The notes under the pieces were generated by a model that saw nothing but the letters and a program-made list of their open reading frames with translations, was not told the origin of the DNA and did not search any database. A program made the translations under genes and the position numbers. DNA of 48,355 nt from positions 1 through 48,355 of the forward strand of contig JANYAS010000158.1 in assembly GCA_025361205.1 (NCBI GenBank), read 5' to 3'. Shown here in pieces: positions 39,864 through 48,355 of this stretch (position 1 is its first letter; each line of letters starts with the position of its first letter). This DNA comes from Holophagaceae bacterium (GTDB taxonomy: Bacteria > Acidobacteriota > Holophagae > Holophagales > Holophagaceae).

Positions 39864-40388
39864 ATGCCCCTTAGCTCCCCCCTGACCTCCTTCGTTCGCG
39901 ACGTGCCCGACTTCCCCAAGCCGGGCATTCTCTTCCGCGATATCACGCCCCTGCTGGCGAACGCCGAAGCCTTCGGCGAGGCCGTGGCGGCCATGGCCCA
40001 GCCCGTGCTCACCCTCCAGCCCACCCACGTGCTGGGGCTCGAATCCCGGGGCTTCATCTTCGGCAGCGCCCTGGCCCAGAAGCTGGGCGTGGGCTTCGTG
40101 CCCGCCCGCAAGCCCGGCAAGCTACCCATGGCCACCCTCTCAGAGGCCTATGGCCTGGAGTACGGCTCGGATGCACTGGAGATCCACACGGACGCCTTCA
40201 AGGCGGGCGACCGGGTGCTCATCGTGGATGACGTCATGGCCACCGGCGGCACCGCCGCCGCCGCCCTGCGCCTGGTGGAGCGCACCGGCGCCCAGGCCGT
40301 GGCCCTCACGGTGTTCATCGAGCTGTCCTCCCTCCCCGGCCGCGAGAAGGTCCAGGGGCTGCCCGTCTTCAGTCTGCTGCGGTACTAA
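39864..40388 (+). CDS. apt: Adenine phosphoribosyltransferase
   Basis: A 174-aa salvage enzyme making AMP from adenine and PRPP. DFPKPGILFRDITPLL, LESRGFIFGSALAQ, RKPGKLP and the PRPP-binding loop VLIVDDVMATGGTAAAA are all typical. Last gene of the surE-acyP-apt operon. Its stop overlaps the end of the convergent epimerase gene by 4 nt. Confidence 0.95.
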   Translation: MPLSSPLTSFVRDVPDFPKPGILFRDITPLLANAEAFGEAVAAMAQPVLTLQPTHVLGLESRGFIFGSALAQKLGVGFVPARKPGKLPMATLSEAYGLEYGSDALEIHTDAFKAGDRVLIVDDVMATGGTAAAALRLVERTGAQAVALTVFIELSSLPGREKVQGLPVFSLLRY

Positions 40389-41284
40389 AGGCCCATCTCT
40401 TTCAGACTCTGACGGATGCCCTGCTCCAAATCTGCGTAGCGGATTTGGAGTCCAAGGGATGCCTGCAGGCGGCCTGTCTCCACGCGCCGGGAAGTCTCAA
40501 GGTAGGCCAGGAGACCGGGGCTCAGTTCCCGGCGGGCTTCGGCCAGGGTGATCCGGCGGGGCGCGGGCAGCCCCGCCAAGACGGCCACCTGCTCCATGAA
40601 GGCCCCGATGCTGACGTGGTTGCCATCGACCACGTTGAATACGCCGGAGACGGGCCGGTCGAGGGCCGCTGCGCAGGCCGCAACCAGGTCGTCCACGTGG
40701 ATCCAGTTGCTGGGGTTCGCGTCCTCAGGCCGAAGCACCGGCTCGCCCCGTTCCAGCCGGTCCAGGGGCAGGCGGTGGGGGCCGTAGATCCCCGGCACGC
40801 GGAGGATCACGCAGCGGACACCGTGCGATTCGCACCAGGTTAGGGCCGCGGTTTCTGCGGCCAGCCGCCGCCGGGAGGCGTCGTCCCGGGGCGCGACTGG
40901 TGAGGACTCAGCCACCGGGAGACCGCCGGTGTCGCCGTACACGCCCGTGGTGCTCAGGTAGACCAGCACGCCCGGTCGGGCCGGGCCCAGCCCCTCCAGG
41001 AACCGCTGGAGGCGGGGATCTTCCGTCCCAGGGGAAGGAGGAGGCACCGTGTACACGATCGAAGCGAGGCCGGGCGGAACTTCCAAGGCGCCGGGACTGT
41101 CGAAATCCACGGCCCGCGCGGCGATGCCAGTGGCGGCCAGGGCCGCCGCCCCTGATGTGCGCACCAAGGCCAGTACCTCCCGTGCCGCCCTCCGGCGGGC
41201 CAGGCGGGCACCCACGTAGCCGCAGCCCGCAATGAGGCAGGTACCGCCCCCCCCATTTGATGTCGCCCCGCCCGTCGCCGCCAT
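40385..41284 (-). CDS. NAD-dependent epimerase/dehydratase-like protein (SDR)
   Basis: A 299-aa extended short-chain dehydrogenase related to the YeeZ-like group. N-terminal dinucleotide fold CLIAGCGYVGARLARR; YLSTTGVYGDTGGLPV has the YGD element, but the catalytic Tyr-x3-Lys pair is not obvious. Later blocks: VRCVILRVPGIYGPHRLPLD, NWIHVDDLVAACAAAL, FNVVDGN. Start 41284 was chosen over 41329 because the extra 15 residues look non-coding; ribosome-binding sites are weak for both. Probably a nucleotide-sugar or NAD(P)-binding enzyme; substrate unknown. Confidence 0.85.
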   Translation of the reverse strand: MAATGGATSNGGGGTCLIAGCGYVGARLARRRAAREVLALVRTSGAAALAATGIAARAVDFDSPGALEVPPGLASIVYTVPPPSPGTEDPRLQRFLEGLGPARPGVLVYLSTTGVYGDTGGLPVAESSPVAPRDDASRRRLAAETAALTWCESHGVRCVILRVPGIYGPHRLPLDRLERGEPVLRPEDANPSNWIHVDDLVAACAAALDRPVSGVFNVVDGNHVSIGAFMEQVAVLAGLPAPRRITLAEARRELSPGLLAYLETSRRVETGRLQASLGLQIRYADLEQGIRQSLKEMGL

Positions 41285-41352
41285 GGGCCCAGCATAGCCC
41301 CGCCGTGAGAGGCTGTCCCTGGGGGCCACCTGGGCGCCCGTCTGGAGTCGCC

Positions 41353-41445
41353 GTGTCCCCCCTCGTCAAGATCGTGCTGCTGGCCTGGCTGGTGCTGGGG
41401 CCCCTGGGGATCTGGCTGCGGCGACGGCGGCGGAGTAGGTCGTAG
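41353..41445 (+). CDS. Small membrane peptide with Arg-rich tail
   Basis: A 30-codon ORF from GTG, with GGAG at good spacing before it: MSPLVKIVLLAWLVLGPLGI then LRRRRRSRS. One hydrophobic helix followed by five consecutive arginines fits a tiny inner-membrane protein with a positive cytoplasmic end. No homologue is known to me. It may be chance; the region otherwise holds no gene. Confidence 0.4.
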   Translation: MSPLVKIVLLAWLVLGPLGIWLRRRRRSRS

Positions 41446-41449
41446 GCTG

Positions 41450-41544
41450 TGGGCTGTGGGTGGGCACCATCCATCGAGCTACCGATCCCAAAGCAACATT
41501 ATGAACGCGGCCCGCAGGGCTGCATCCGTACCAGCCACAGCCCA
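41450..41544. repeat. Inverted repeat between convergent genes
   Basis: TGGGCTGTGG (41450-41459) and CCACAGCCCA (41535-41544) are exact complements, 75 nt apart, with similar G/T-rich copies around the left arm (GGCTGTGGGCTGTGGG). It separates the small plus-strand ORF from the NtrY-like kinase end and could help terminate it. Confidence 0.45.
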
Positions 41545-41548
41545 CCCA

Positions 41549-43678
41549 CTAGGCCCCAGAGCCCCTCGGCAACACCAGACTGAACCGGCTGCCACCGTCC
41601 GTGGGCGCGTAGCGGACGTCGCCGCCGTGGTCCTGGGCGATGCGGCGGACGATGGCGAGGCCGAGGCCGGTGCCCTTGCGCTTGGTGGAGAAATAGGGCT
41701 CGAAGAGGCGCTCGCGGTCTGATTCCGGCACCCCGCCGCCAGCATCCTCCACGTCGTACCGCAGGGCCTCGCCTTCGACCGACAGGGACAAACAAACCGG
41801 GCCCTGGTCCGCCTCGGCCGCCCCATCGCGGCGTCCTTCCATGGCCGCCACGGCATTGTCCACATAGTTGATGAGGGCCCGCTTCACCATGTCGCCATCC
41901 CAGTGCGCCGTCCCGGGAGCGTTCGGCAGATGCACCTCCCAGCGGATCTCGGGATGGTTCGGCCCGTAGAGCGCCGCCACCTGGCGCAGCAGGTCCGCGG
42001 GATCGCAAGGGGCGAACTGGGGCGAAGGCAACCGCGCAAAGCGGGTGAAGCTATCCACCAGCCGCGACAGACTGGCCACCTCGGTCAAGATGGTCTCGGC
42101 CCCTTCCTGGACGGTCGCGGGGTCCAATCGGCCTTCCCGGTTGCGGCGCAGCAGGCGCTGGGCCGTGAGCTGAATGGGCGTGAGCGGGTTCTTTACCTCA
42201 TGGGCCATGCGCCGCGCCACTTCCTGCCAGGCCGCCCGTTTCTCGGCCTGGGCCAGCAGGGAGAGGTCTTCCAAGACCGCAAGGATGCCGCCGCCTTGCA
42301 GAGGTTGGAGGATGGCGCGCACGGGGCGCCCCTCGCCTTCACCGCCCAGCCGGAATTCCTCCTGCGCACCGCGTTTCGATTCGCGCACCGTGGCCAGCAG
42401 CTCCGGCAGGCGACCCAGGCGCGGCAGGGAAGCGATGGCCGACCAGGGGGTTTCGGTCGGATCGAAGGCCTCCAGGCCCAGCCAACCCCGGGCCGCGGCG
42501 TTGAAGGTGCGCAGCTCGCCATCGGACCGCCAGCTGATGACCCCCACGGGTAGGGCCGCCAGCAGCTGATCCAGGTAAGCCCGCTGCTGTTCGATACGGC
42601 TGCCCTGGGCCTCGATGGCGGCGCGGTTGGTCTTGAGGTCCCGGGTCATGGCGTTGAAGGTGCGGGCCAGAAAGGCCAGTTCGTCCTCCCCCAGCTCGGG
42701 CAGCTCCACTTCGAGGTCGCCGGCACCCACCCGCTGCGCGGCCTTGGCCAGGGCCCGGATGGGCTCACTAAGGGATTTGGCCAGGGCCAGCCCCGACCAC
42801 ACCGCGAAAAACAGGGTGAGCATCGTCAGGAAGAGGAACGTGCTCTGGGTCAGGGGTTGCAGCGTGTCCTTGGCGGCGCGGATCTGCTGGCTTTCCTTGA
42901 ACCGCTGTTCCAGCGCCAGCACTCGGTCGAGGGTTTCTCGGGGCATGAAGACGCCCACGGCCCAGAAGCCATCGCCCCGGGGCACGACGCGCAGCATCCA
43001 CAGGCCATCCCGGAATTCCTGCTGGCGATCCCCGGCCAAAGCGCTCAGATCCGGCGGTGGCAGCCCCTGACCCAGGTCCAGGGACTTGACGCTCCCTTCT
43101 GGACGCGCGCCGAAGGCAGCCACCATGTCCACGCCCGAGGCCGCCCGAATGGCCGGGGCCTCGGCGGAAGGCGAGATCAGCAGCCGCCCCACTCCAAAAT
43201 CCAGGCGTACTTGGGCCGCCGTGCGCAGATCCTCGGCCACCTTCTGTCCATCCCGAATGGCCACCTCAGTCTCGGGGCTGAACCAGCGCTCCACATTCTT
43301 GTTGATGAAATTGGCGCCCACCAGGAAGAGGATCAGGCTCGGCACGATGTTCACCATGAAGAGCGTGAGCACCAGCCGGGTGCGGAGGCGGGAGCCCAGG
43401 ATGCCGCTGCGGCGCTCGAAGTAGAGCTTGGCCAGGCTGCGGGCCACGATGAAGAGCAGCGTCCCGATGGCCAGCACGTTGGCCAGCCCCAGCGCCAGGA
43501 GGGCCCAGCGGGACGGTGCGTCCAGCCCGCCTTCCGCGATGCGGTTACCCACGGTCTTGTAGGCCAGGATGATCATGAGGATCACCACGACCAGTCCCAC
43601 GGCCACGTAGAGGCGCGTCAGTTCGGGGTGGCGCTTGGGAGCGGGGTTCATCTCCAGCAGGCTATCCTGGATGACCAC
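41549..43678 (-). CDS. NtrY-like membrane sensor histidine kinase
   Basis: A 709-aa kinase. Two N-terminal membrane helices (YVAVGLVVVILMIILAY, LLALGLANVLAIGTLLFIV), a third at about residue 105 (LVLTLFMVNIVPSLILFLVG) and a fourth near 285 (FLFLTMLTLFFAVWSGLAL) frame a periplasmic sensor. HAMP (about 305-360), PAS (about 375-480), HisKA with RRMAHEVKNPLTPI (His about 505) and the ATPase core (GGGVPESDRERLFEPYFSTK, GTGLGLAIVRRI) follow. Layout fits NtrY of the nitrogen/redox-sensing NtrYX family. No ntrX or other response regulator is adjacent. ATG 43651 is an alternative start. Confidence 0.9.
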   Translation of the reverse strand: MVIQDSLLEMNPAPKRHPELTRLYVAVGLVVVILMIILAYKTVGNRIAEGGLDAPSRWALLALGLANVLAIGTLLFIVARSLAKLYFERRSGILGSRLRTRLVLTLFMVNIVPSLILFLVGANFINKNVERWFSPETEVAIRDGQKVAEDLRTAAQVRLDFGVGRLLISPSAEAPAIRAASGVDMVAAFGARPEGSVKSLDLGQGLPPPDLSALAGDRQQEFRDGLWMLRVVPRGDGFWAVGVFMPRETLDRVLALEQRFKESQQIRAAKDTLQPLTQSTFLFLTMLTLFFAVWSGLALAKSLSEPIRALAKAAQRVGAGDLEVELPELGEDELAFLARTFNAMTRDLKTNRAAIEAQGSRIEQQRAYLDQLLAALPVGVISWRSDGELRTFNAAARGWLGLEAFDPTETPWSAIASLPRLGRLPELLATVRESKRGAQEEFRLGGEGEGRPVRAILQPLQGGGILAVLEDLSLLAQAEKRAAWQEVARRMAHEVKNPLTPIQLTAQRLLRRNREGRLDPATVQEGAETILTEVASLSRLVDSFTRFARLPSPQFAPCDPADLLRQVAALYGPNHPEIRWEVHLPNAPGTAHWDGDMVKRALINYVDNAVAAMEGRRDGAAEADQGPVCLSLSVEGEALRYDVEDAGGGVPESDRERLFEPYFSTKRKGTGLGLAIVRRIAQDHGGDVRYAPTDGGSRFSLVLPRGSGA

Positions 43679-43698
43679 GGAACGACAGGCGGAAGCGA

Positions 43699-44958
43699 AT
43701 GGCGAAGGACAGTGCGGAAGCAGTGCGGCGGAACTTCCTGTCGGGTTTCATCCCCGGCAGTGGCCTCCCCATCTTCGATGCCCCGCCCCCCGAAGAAGCC
43801 TGGGATTCGGTGCCCTCCGAGCAGGGGCCCTACCCACGGCTGTCGCTGGAGTTCTGGACCTCGAAGCAGCGGCAGGCCGCGAACCTCCACGAGATCTCGT
43901 ACCGGGCCTGCTACAAGCCCCAGCTGCCGCGCCACTTCATCGAGCGCCTCACGCGGCCCGGCGACCGGGTCTACGACCCCTTCAGCGGCCGGGGCACCAC
44001 GATCCTCGAAGCAGCCCTGCTGGGGCGCCGGGTGGCTGCCAACGACGTCAACCCCCTCTCCCGGATGCTGGCCGAACCCCGGCTCACCCCGCCAGATCCC
44101 GTGGCGGTAGCCAAGCGCTTGAAGGCAATTCCGCGGGATGGCGCGAGCGACGGCCTCGACCTCGGCATGTTCTTTCATCCGGATACGGAGGCCGAGATTC
44201 GCGGGCTACGCGAGTGGTGCCTGGGCCGCGAGGCTGAAGGATCCTTGGATGAGCTCGACACCTGGATCCGCATGGTGGCCACCAACCGCCTCACGGGCCA
44301 CAGCCCCGGCTTCTTCTCGGTCTACACCCTGCCCCCCAACCAGGCCCTGACCGCCGAGAAGCAGCGGCAGATCAATGTCAAACGCAACCAGAGCCCGACC
44401 CCCCGCGACACCCACGCCCTCATCCTGAAGAAGACGAAGCAGCTGCTTTCGGGCCTGGAACCCGCCCAGTGGCACCACCTGTCCGACGCCGCTCGGGATG
44501 CCCTCTTCCTCACGGGCGACGCCCGGGCGACCCCCGGTCTGGCGGCGGGGTCCGTGGCCCTCACGGTCACCTCACCGCCCTTCCTCGACGTCGTGGATTA
44601 CACCGGGGACAACTGGCTGCGCTGTTGGTTCAACGGTCTGGACGCCAAGGCCATCGGCCGGGGCATCAGCACGGCGCGCACGATCGAGGCCTGGTCCGAA
44701 ACCATGCTTGCGGTATTCGAGGAGCTGCACCGCGTCACGCGCGTCGGCGGCTTCGTGGCCTTCGAGGTGGGCGAAGTGCGCCGCGGCAAGCTGAAGCTAG
44801 ACGAAGTGGTGCTGCCCCTGGGCCTGCAGGCGGGCTTCCGTGCCCACGGCGTGCTGGTGAACACGCAGTCCTTCACCAAGACCGCCCACATCTGGGGCGT
44901 GGGCAACAACGACAAGGGCACCAACAGCAACCGGGTGGTGCTGTTCGAACGGGGTTGA
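43699..44958 (+). CDS. Orphan DNA methyltransferase (N4/N6 amino-methylase)
   Basis: A 419-aa SAM-dependent DNA methylase. The SAM-binding motif I DPFSGRGTTILEAALLGR is near residue 93 and the catalytic motif IV TSPPFLDVVDYTG near 293. About 190 residues between them are presumably target recognition; the order I then IV fits alpha/gamma-type layout. SPPF at the catalytic site suggests N4-cytosine or N6-adenine methylation. GGCGGAAG precedes the ATG. No restriction enzyme is adjacent, so a regulatory or solitary role is likely. Divergent from the NtrY kinase. Confidence 0.85.
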   Translation: MAKDSAEAVRRNFLSGFIPGSGLPIFDAPPPEEAWDSVPSEQGPYPRLSLEFWTSKQRQAANLHEISYRACYKPQLPRHFIERLTRPGDRVYDPFSGRGTTILEAALLGRRVAANDVNPLSRMLAEPRLTPPDPVAVAKRLKAIPRDGASDGLDLGMFFHPDTEAEIRGLREWCLGREAEGSLDELDTWIRMVATNRLTGHSPGFFSVYTLPPNQALTAEKQRQINVKRNQSPTPRDTHALILKKTKQLLSGLEPAQWHHLSDAARDALFLTGDARATPGLAAGSVALTVTSPPFLDVVDYTGDNWLRCWFNGLDAKAIGRGISTARTIEAWSETMLAVFEELHRVTRVGGFVAFEVGEVRRGKLKLDEVVLPLGLQAGFRAHGVLVNTQSFTKTAHIWGVGNNDKGTNSNRVVLFERG

Positions 44959-45004
44959 TGCTCCCCGGGGGTTCCGCGCTGGCGCCTCCAGGCGATGCCG
45001 CTCC

Positions 45005-45460
45005 CTATTCCAACACCGCCGGGTCAGGGCTATAGTCGCCCCGCTGATACAGCGCTGCGTCCTCGCCATCGGGGTAGTAGCGGGAGCGCCGGCCGCAGGG
45101 CTTCCAGCCACAGACCCGGTAGAGCTGGATGGCCGCCGCGTTCGAGACGCGCACTTCGAGGAAGAGGTGGATCAGGCCCGCCCCCGCCAGGTCCCGCTGG
45201 CAGGCCTCCAGCAGGGTCCGCCCCAGCCCGCTGCCCCGGTGGGCCGGATCCACGGCGATGCGCAACAGTTCGGCCTCGCCCGTGGCCGGGATGAGGGTCC
45301 AGCGGGCGAAGGCCCGCTCGGGCACCAGCCACAGGGCTTCGTGGTAGGCCGGGGCCTTCCAGGCCGAGCCGAAGGCCGTGCGATCCAGCCGGGTCACCCA
45401 GTCCGGCAGGGGCTCGCCCGCCGCGAGCCTTTGAATGGGGGTTTCGGGCCCCACCCTCAT
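45005..45460 (-). CDS. rimI: GNAT acetyltransferase, RimI-like
   Basis: A 151-aa GNAT-fold enzyme. The acetyl-CoA loop LLRIAVDPAHRGSGLGRTLL is followed by LFLEVRVSNAAAIQLYRVCGW and a Tyr-rich end GRRSRYYPDGEDA, matching RimI, which acetylates the N-terminus of ribosomal protein S18. The ATG overlaps the tsaB stop by 4 nt; a tsaB-rimI pair is common in bacteria and supports the name. Confidence 0.88.
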   Translation of the reverse strand: MRVGPETPIQRLAAGEPLPDWVTRLDRTAFGSAWKAPAYHEALWLVPERAFARWTLIPATGEAELLRIAVDPAHRGSGLGRTLLEACQRDLAGAGLIHLFLEVRVSNAAAIQLYRVCGWKPCGRRSRYYPDGEDAALYQRGDYSPDPAVLE

Positions 45461-46152
45461 CGCGCCACGCCCTTGCGCAGGGCCTCGGACAGGTGGGCGG
45501 CGGCGAGGGGGAAGTTCAGCTCGGCGTCCGTCTCTCGCAGGTAGAAGGGCACCAGGGGTGCTTCCGGCGGCCCCTGGGACACCCGGCGCGCCAGGGCCAC
45601 CAGGCCCGCCAGGGTGGCGGCGCCCTCGTCCTTCAGGGGTATCCGGGGTGTGGCTAGAACGGTCTCGACCTTGGGCGCAAAGGCCTCGGGCGCCCACCAG
45701 GGTTCGTCCCCCACCCGTTCCAGCAGGGTGGCCAGGGGGTGCTTGGCGGCGGCTTGCGTGGGGCCCTCGTCCCAGCGCTGGTGGAAGGCTTCGCTCCGCT
45801 GGCCGTCCAGCAGGATCCAGAAGGGCCCCGCCACCCCGGCCTGCCGCAGGGCCTCGGCTCGCAGAGCGAAGGCAGAGAAACCCCAGGTGGGCAGGCCCGT
45901 GAAGCCGAAGCCCTCGGCCGTGGCCACCCCGATGCGCAGGCTTGTGAAGCCTCCGGGCCCCAGGCAGGCCGCCACGCCGGTCAGGTCCATGGGCACGGCC
46001 CCGGCCTCGGCCACCAGGTCGTCCAGGGCGGGTATCAGCCGCTCGCTGTGCCCCCGCCCGACCCCGCCTACCACCCGCCACGTCCAGACCCGGTCGCCGC
46101 GAATCAGCGCCAGGTGCAGGATCTCCGTGGTGGTATCGAGGGCAAGCAGCAT
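45457..46152 (-). CDS. tsaB: tRNA t6A biosynthesis protein TsaB
   Basis: A 231-aa TsaB, the dimerising partner of TsaD in making N6-threonylcarbamoyl adenosine at tRNA position 37. The N-terminal ASKHA fold start MLLALDTTTEILHLALI, RGHSERLIPALDDLV and the GPGGFTSLRIGVATAEGF block are diagnostic. Normal length. Followed by rimI with overlapping start/stop. Confidence 0.93.
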   Translation of the reverse strand: MLLALDTTTEILHLALIRGDRVWTWRVVGGVGRGHSERLIPALDDLVAEAGAVPMDLTGVAACLGPGGFTSLRIGVATAEGFGFTGLPTWGFSAFALRAEALRQAGVAGPFWILLDGQRSEAFHQRWDEGPTQAAAKHPLATLLERVGDEPWWAPEAFAPKVETVLATPRIPLKDEGAATLAGLVALARRVSQGPPEAPLVPFYLRETDAELNFPLAAAHLSEALRKGVAR

Positions 46153-46177
46153 GGAGTCAGTCTAGAGGTGGAACGCG

Positions 46178-46200
46178 AAAAGGCGGCCTCGCGGGCCGCC
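46178..46200 (-). terminator. Rho-independent terminator of rpmB
   Basis: A perfect 7-bp GC stem (46194-46200 with 46182-46188), 5-nt loop, then TTTT on the minus strand (46178-46181), 22 nt beyond the rpmB stop. Clear intrinsic terminator. Confidence 0.85.
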
Positions 46201-46221
46201 ATTACACCTTCAGATTCAGCC

Positions 46222-46413
46222 CTAGCAAGCCTTGAGGATCTTGCCGGCCTGGATGCAGGAGGTACAGACGCGCATGCGCTTGGGGGTGCCGCTCACCAGG
46301 GCGCGGACCCGCTGGAGATTGGGATTCCACCGGCGCTTGGTGATGTTATTGGAGTGGGAGACATTGTTCCCGAACTGGGGCTTCTTGCCACAGATTTCAC
46401 ATTGACGGGACAT
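46222..46413 (-). CDS. rpmB: 50S ribosomal protein L28
   Basis: A 63-aa L28 of the zinc-binding form: CEIC near residue 5 and CTSC near the end form the four-cysteine knuckle. [17 protein letters not shown] and KRRWNPNLQ are classic. Start 46413 has GTGAGG upstream; the longer frame to 46482 is not used. A strong terminator follows. Confidence 0.96.
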   Translation of the reverse strand: MSRQCEICGKKPQFGNNVSHSNNITKRRWNPNLQRVRALVSGTPKRMRVCTSCIQAGKILKAC

Positions 46414-46547
46414 GGGAACCTCACGATCCAAAGGAATAAACGGCCAAGAGAACCAGTGTAGCCGTGGGCATGGATTACGCAAGGGGAAAGGGCTTGCGCC
46501 ACGCCACTGCCCGCGTCCAGGATAGCGGCATCCCCCCTGGAACCCGC

Positions 46548-47393
46548 ATGCATCCCCCCTTCGACGTTCGCCTCTGGGCCCTCGCCTTCACCGTGTTGGA
46601 CTGGCCCGAGCGTCAGAAGGCCGACCTCTGGGCCGCCCTCCAGACCGGCGTGCAACCCACCCTGCCCGCGGCTCCGACCGAGGCCCTGGTCCGTCTCCAG
46701 GGCGACCTCCTGCGGTGGCACCAGGAGGCTCTCGACCGCGGCGCCCGCCTGCTGCTGCCGGGCGACCCGGGGGTGGACGCCCTCCTGGCCCCCCTGCCCT
46801 ACCCTGTGGCGCTCTGGGTGCGCGGCACCCTGCCGCCCCCGGGACCGCGCCTCGCCATCGTGGGCAGCCGCCAAGCCAGCAGCCGCGGAAAGGCCCGCAC
46901 CCGGGCCTGGGCGAAAACCCTCACCGAGGCGGGCGTAGCCATCATCTCGGGCCTGGCCCGGGGCGTGGACGGCGCCGCCCATGCGGGGGCCCTCGAAGCC
47001 GGCGCCACCTGGGGCGTCATGGGCTCGGGCCTGGATCATCCCTACCCCCCCGAGCACACCGCCCTCATGGACCGCATGGTGGCGGCCGGCGGCGGGGTGA
47101 TCACCCCCTTCCCACCCGAGGCCCCGCCCCTGAAATGGCACTTTCCCCGGCGGAATTGGCTGCTGGCCGCCTGGACCGACGGCGTGCTGGTCACCGAGGC
47201 CCGCCTCCGGTCGGGCTCGCTGGTCACCGCCCGCCTCGCCCTGGACCTGGGCAAGGAACTCTGGGTGTGTCCAGGGTCACCGGAGGACCCTTCTGCAGAA
47301 GGCCCGAATTACCTGCTAAGAGAGGGAGCTGCAAGAATTTGCCTATCGGTTGCCGACCTCCTGGAGGATCTGGGACCCACCCCGGCCACTTGA
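46548..47393 (+). CDS. dprA: DNA-processing protein DprA (Smf)
   Basis: A 281-aa DprA, which loads RecA on incoming single-stranded DNA in natural transformation. Rossmann-like signature [40 protein letters not shown] and [14 protein letters not shown] are typical. The C-terminal winged-helix domain is short or missing, and the SAM-like N-terminal domain seems reduced. Start 46548 is the first ATG that gives a family-like N-terminus; an upstream ATG at 46464 overlaps the rpmB leader and looks non-coding. Directly upstream of topA, a common order in bacteria. Confidence 0.9.
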   Translation: MHPPFDVRLWALAFTVLDWPERQKADLWAALQTGVQPTLPAAPTEALVRLQGDLLRWHQEALDRGARLLLPGDPGVDALLAPLPYPVALWVRGTLPPPGPRLAIVGSRQASSRGKARTRAWAKTLTEAGVAIISGLARGVDGAAHAGALEAGATWGVMGSGLDHPYPPEHTALMDRMVAAGGGVITPFPPEAPPLKWHFPRRNWLLAAWTDGVLVTEARLRSGSLVTARLALDLGKELWVCPGSPEDPSAEGPNYLLREGAARICLSVADLLEDLGPTPAT

Positions 47394-47438
47394 CAAACCT
47401 CCGCCCCAAGGCTCCATCCTTAGCCCCCTGGAGGCATC

Positions 47439-48355
47439 GTGACCAGAACGCCCATCAAGGCCGATTCGAGTTCACTGGATCAATCTGAACCTGCGAAGAA
47501 GGGTCAGAAGCTCGTGATCGTCGAAAGCCCTTCGAAGGCCAAGACCATCACCAAGTACCTCGGCAAGGGGTACAAGGTCATGGCGTCCGTGGGCCACATC
47601 CGGGATCTGCCCCGAAAGCTGGGGGTGGACATCGAAAACGGTTTCCAGGAGGAATACGAGATCAGTCCGGCCAAGGAAAAAGTGGTCCGGGAACTGCGGG
47701 CCGCCGCCAAGACCGCGTCCGCCCTGATCCTCGCCACTGACCCTGATCGCGAGGGGGAAGCCATCAGCTGGCACCTGCTGGAGGCCATCAAGCCGCCCAA
47801 AAGCCTGCCCGTGAGCCGGGTCCTCTTCAACGAGATCACCCCCAGCGGCATCCAGAAGGCCATGGCCGCTCCCACCGTCATCAATAAGAAGCTGGTGGAC
47901 GCCCAGCGGGCCCGCCGCGTGCTGGACCGGCTGGTGGGCTACAAGGTGAGCCAGGTGCTCTGGGACAAGGTGCGCCGCGGGCTGAGCGCCGGTCGGGTGC
48001 AGAGCGTGGCTTGCCGCATCATCGTGGACCGCGAGCGGGAGATCCTGGCCTTCAACCCGGTCGAATACTGGGTGCTGAAGGCGAAATTCGGCGCCAAGCT
48101 GCCGCCCTCCTTCTGGATGAAGCTGGTGAAGGTGGGTGGCCAGGCCCTGCAGCTCGGCAACAAGGAGACCAAGCGCCGGGTGGCGGACGAAAAGCAGGCC
48201 AAGGATCTGAAGGCCAAGCTGGAAAAGGCCGACTACCAGGTCACCAGCCTCGAGACCAAGGAAAAGAAGCGCAACCCCGCCGCGCCCTTCACCACCGCCA
48301 AGCTCCAGGTGGAATCGGCCCAGAAGCTGAAGATGAGCGTCAGCCGCACCATGCA
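47439..48355 (+). CDS. topA: DNA topoisomerase I (5' part, runs off window)
   Basis: The first 305 codons of topoisomerase I, which relaxes negative supercoils. GTG start with the strong ribosome-binding site GGAGGCATC. The TOPRIM domain is intact: KLVIVESPSKAKTITKYLG and LILATDPDREGEAISWHL hold the acidic metal residues. ARRVLDRLVGYKVSQVLW and LSAGRVQSVACRIIVDRERE match domain IV. The catalytic Tyr (RTDS region) lies beyond the window, so the gene is partial only by truncation of the window. Confidence 0.95.
   Translation, partial: MTRTPIKADSSSLDQSEPAKKGQKLVIVESPSKAKTITKYLGKGYKVMASVGHIRDLPRKLGVDIENGFQEEYEISPAKEKVVRELRAAAKTASALILATDPDREGEAISWHLLEAIKPPKSLPVSRVLFNEITPSGIQKAMAAPTVINKKLVDAQRARRVLDRLVGYKVSQVLWDKVRRGLSAGRVQSVACRIIVDREREILAFNPVEYWVLKAKFGAKLPPSFWMKLVKVGGQALQLGNKETKRRVADEKQAKDLKAKLEKADYQVTSLETKEKKRNPAAPFTTAKLQVESAQKLKMSVSRTM

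Overview
This is a high-GC bacterial chromosome segment. Gene content, strong G/C preference at third codon positions, and the mix of signalling, envelope-stress and housekeeping genes suggest an Acidobacteriota relative of the Holophagaceae (Geothrix-like). That placement is inference; no 16S or other marker was searched. A tRNA-Pro, surE-acyP-apt, tsaB-rimI, rpmB, dprA and the start of topA show it is chromosomal.

Layout. (1) 1-2973: tRNA-Pro(GGG) with its own promoter and terminator, followed by two broken defence genes lying back to back: the C-terminal part of a DUF1998-type helicase (minus) and the C-terminal part of a type I restriction HsdR subunit (plus). Both lack N-termini. (2) 3012-8668: a tightly packed minus-strand operon of an MgtA-type P-type ATPase, an unannotated 41-residue ORF, a PIG-L/LmbE deacetylase, a GT4 glycosyltransferase and a GH100-like glycosidase. 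(3) 8775-22326: an unusual cell-envelope and stress block, almost all on the minus strand. It holds three YtxH proteins, two three-BON-domain periplasmic proteins, two near-identical 49-residue lmo0937-type membrane proteins, two OmpA-family proteins, a Big_2/ice-binding-like lipoprotein, DUF948 and coiled-coil proteins, a phospholipase D lipoprotein and two small related charged or proline-rich proteins. Several parts are duplicated. (4) 22583-31279: curA and dps, then a plus-strand signalling set: an XylR_N/V4R sigma-54 activator, a CheB-CheR-PAS fusion and a hybrid histidine kinase whose receiver domain carries Glu in place of the phospho-accepting Asp. (5) 31379-38768: a periplasmic PCMT-type lipoprotein, a VIT/vWA protein, and an ECF-type sigma factor with a putative membrane anti-sigma partner. 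A 2.1-kb Tn3-like element without a transposase (34981-37093) lies between the sigma/anti-sigma pair and the VIT gene. It has 56-bp terminal inverted repeats and carries an HTH protein, dinJ-yafQ and a serine resolvase. (6) 38835-48355: mostly housekeeping genes, plus an NtrY-like kinase, an orphan DNA methyltransferase and a SDR-type epimerase.

How the parts fit. Region 3 looks like an envelope-protection regulon built by duplication. Region 4 looks like one multi-protein sensory pathway. Region 5 looks like a sigma/anti-sigma/VIT locus split by a mobile element. Several intergenic elements with inverted-repeat structure (9091-9178, 32219-32303, 34890-34952, 41450-41544) are not explained by the genes. 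No CRISPR array or complete defence system is visible.
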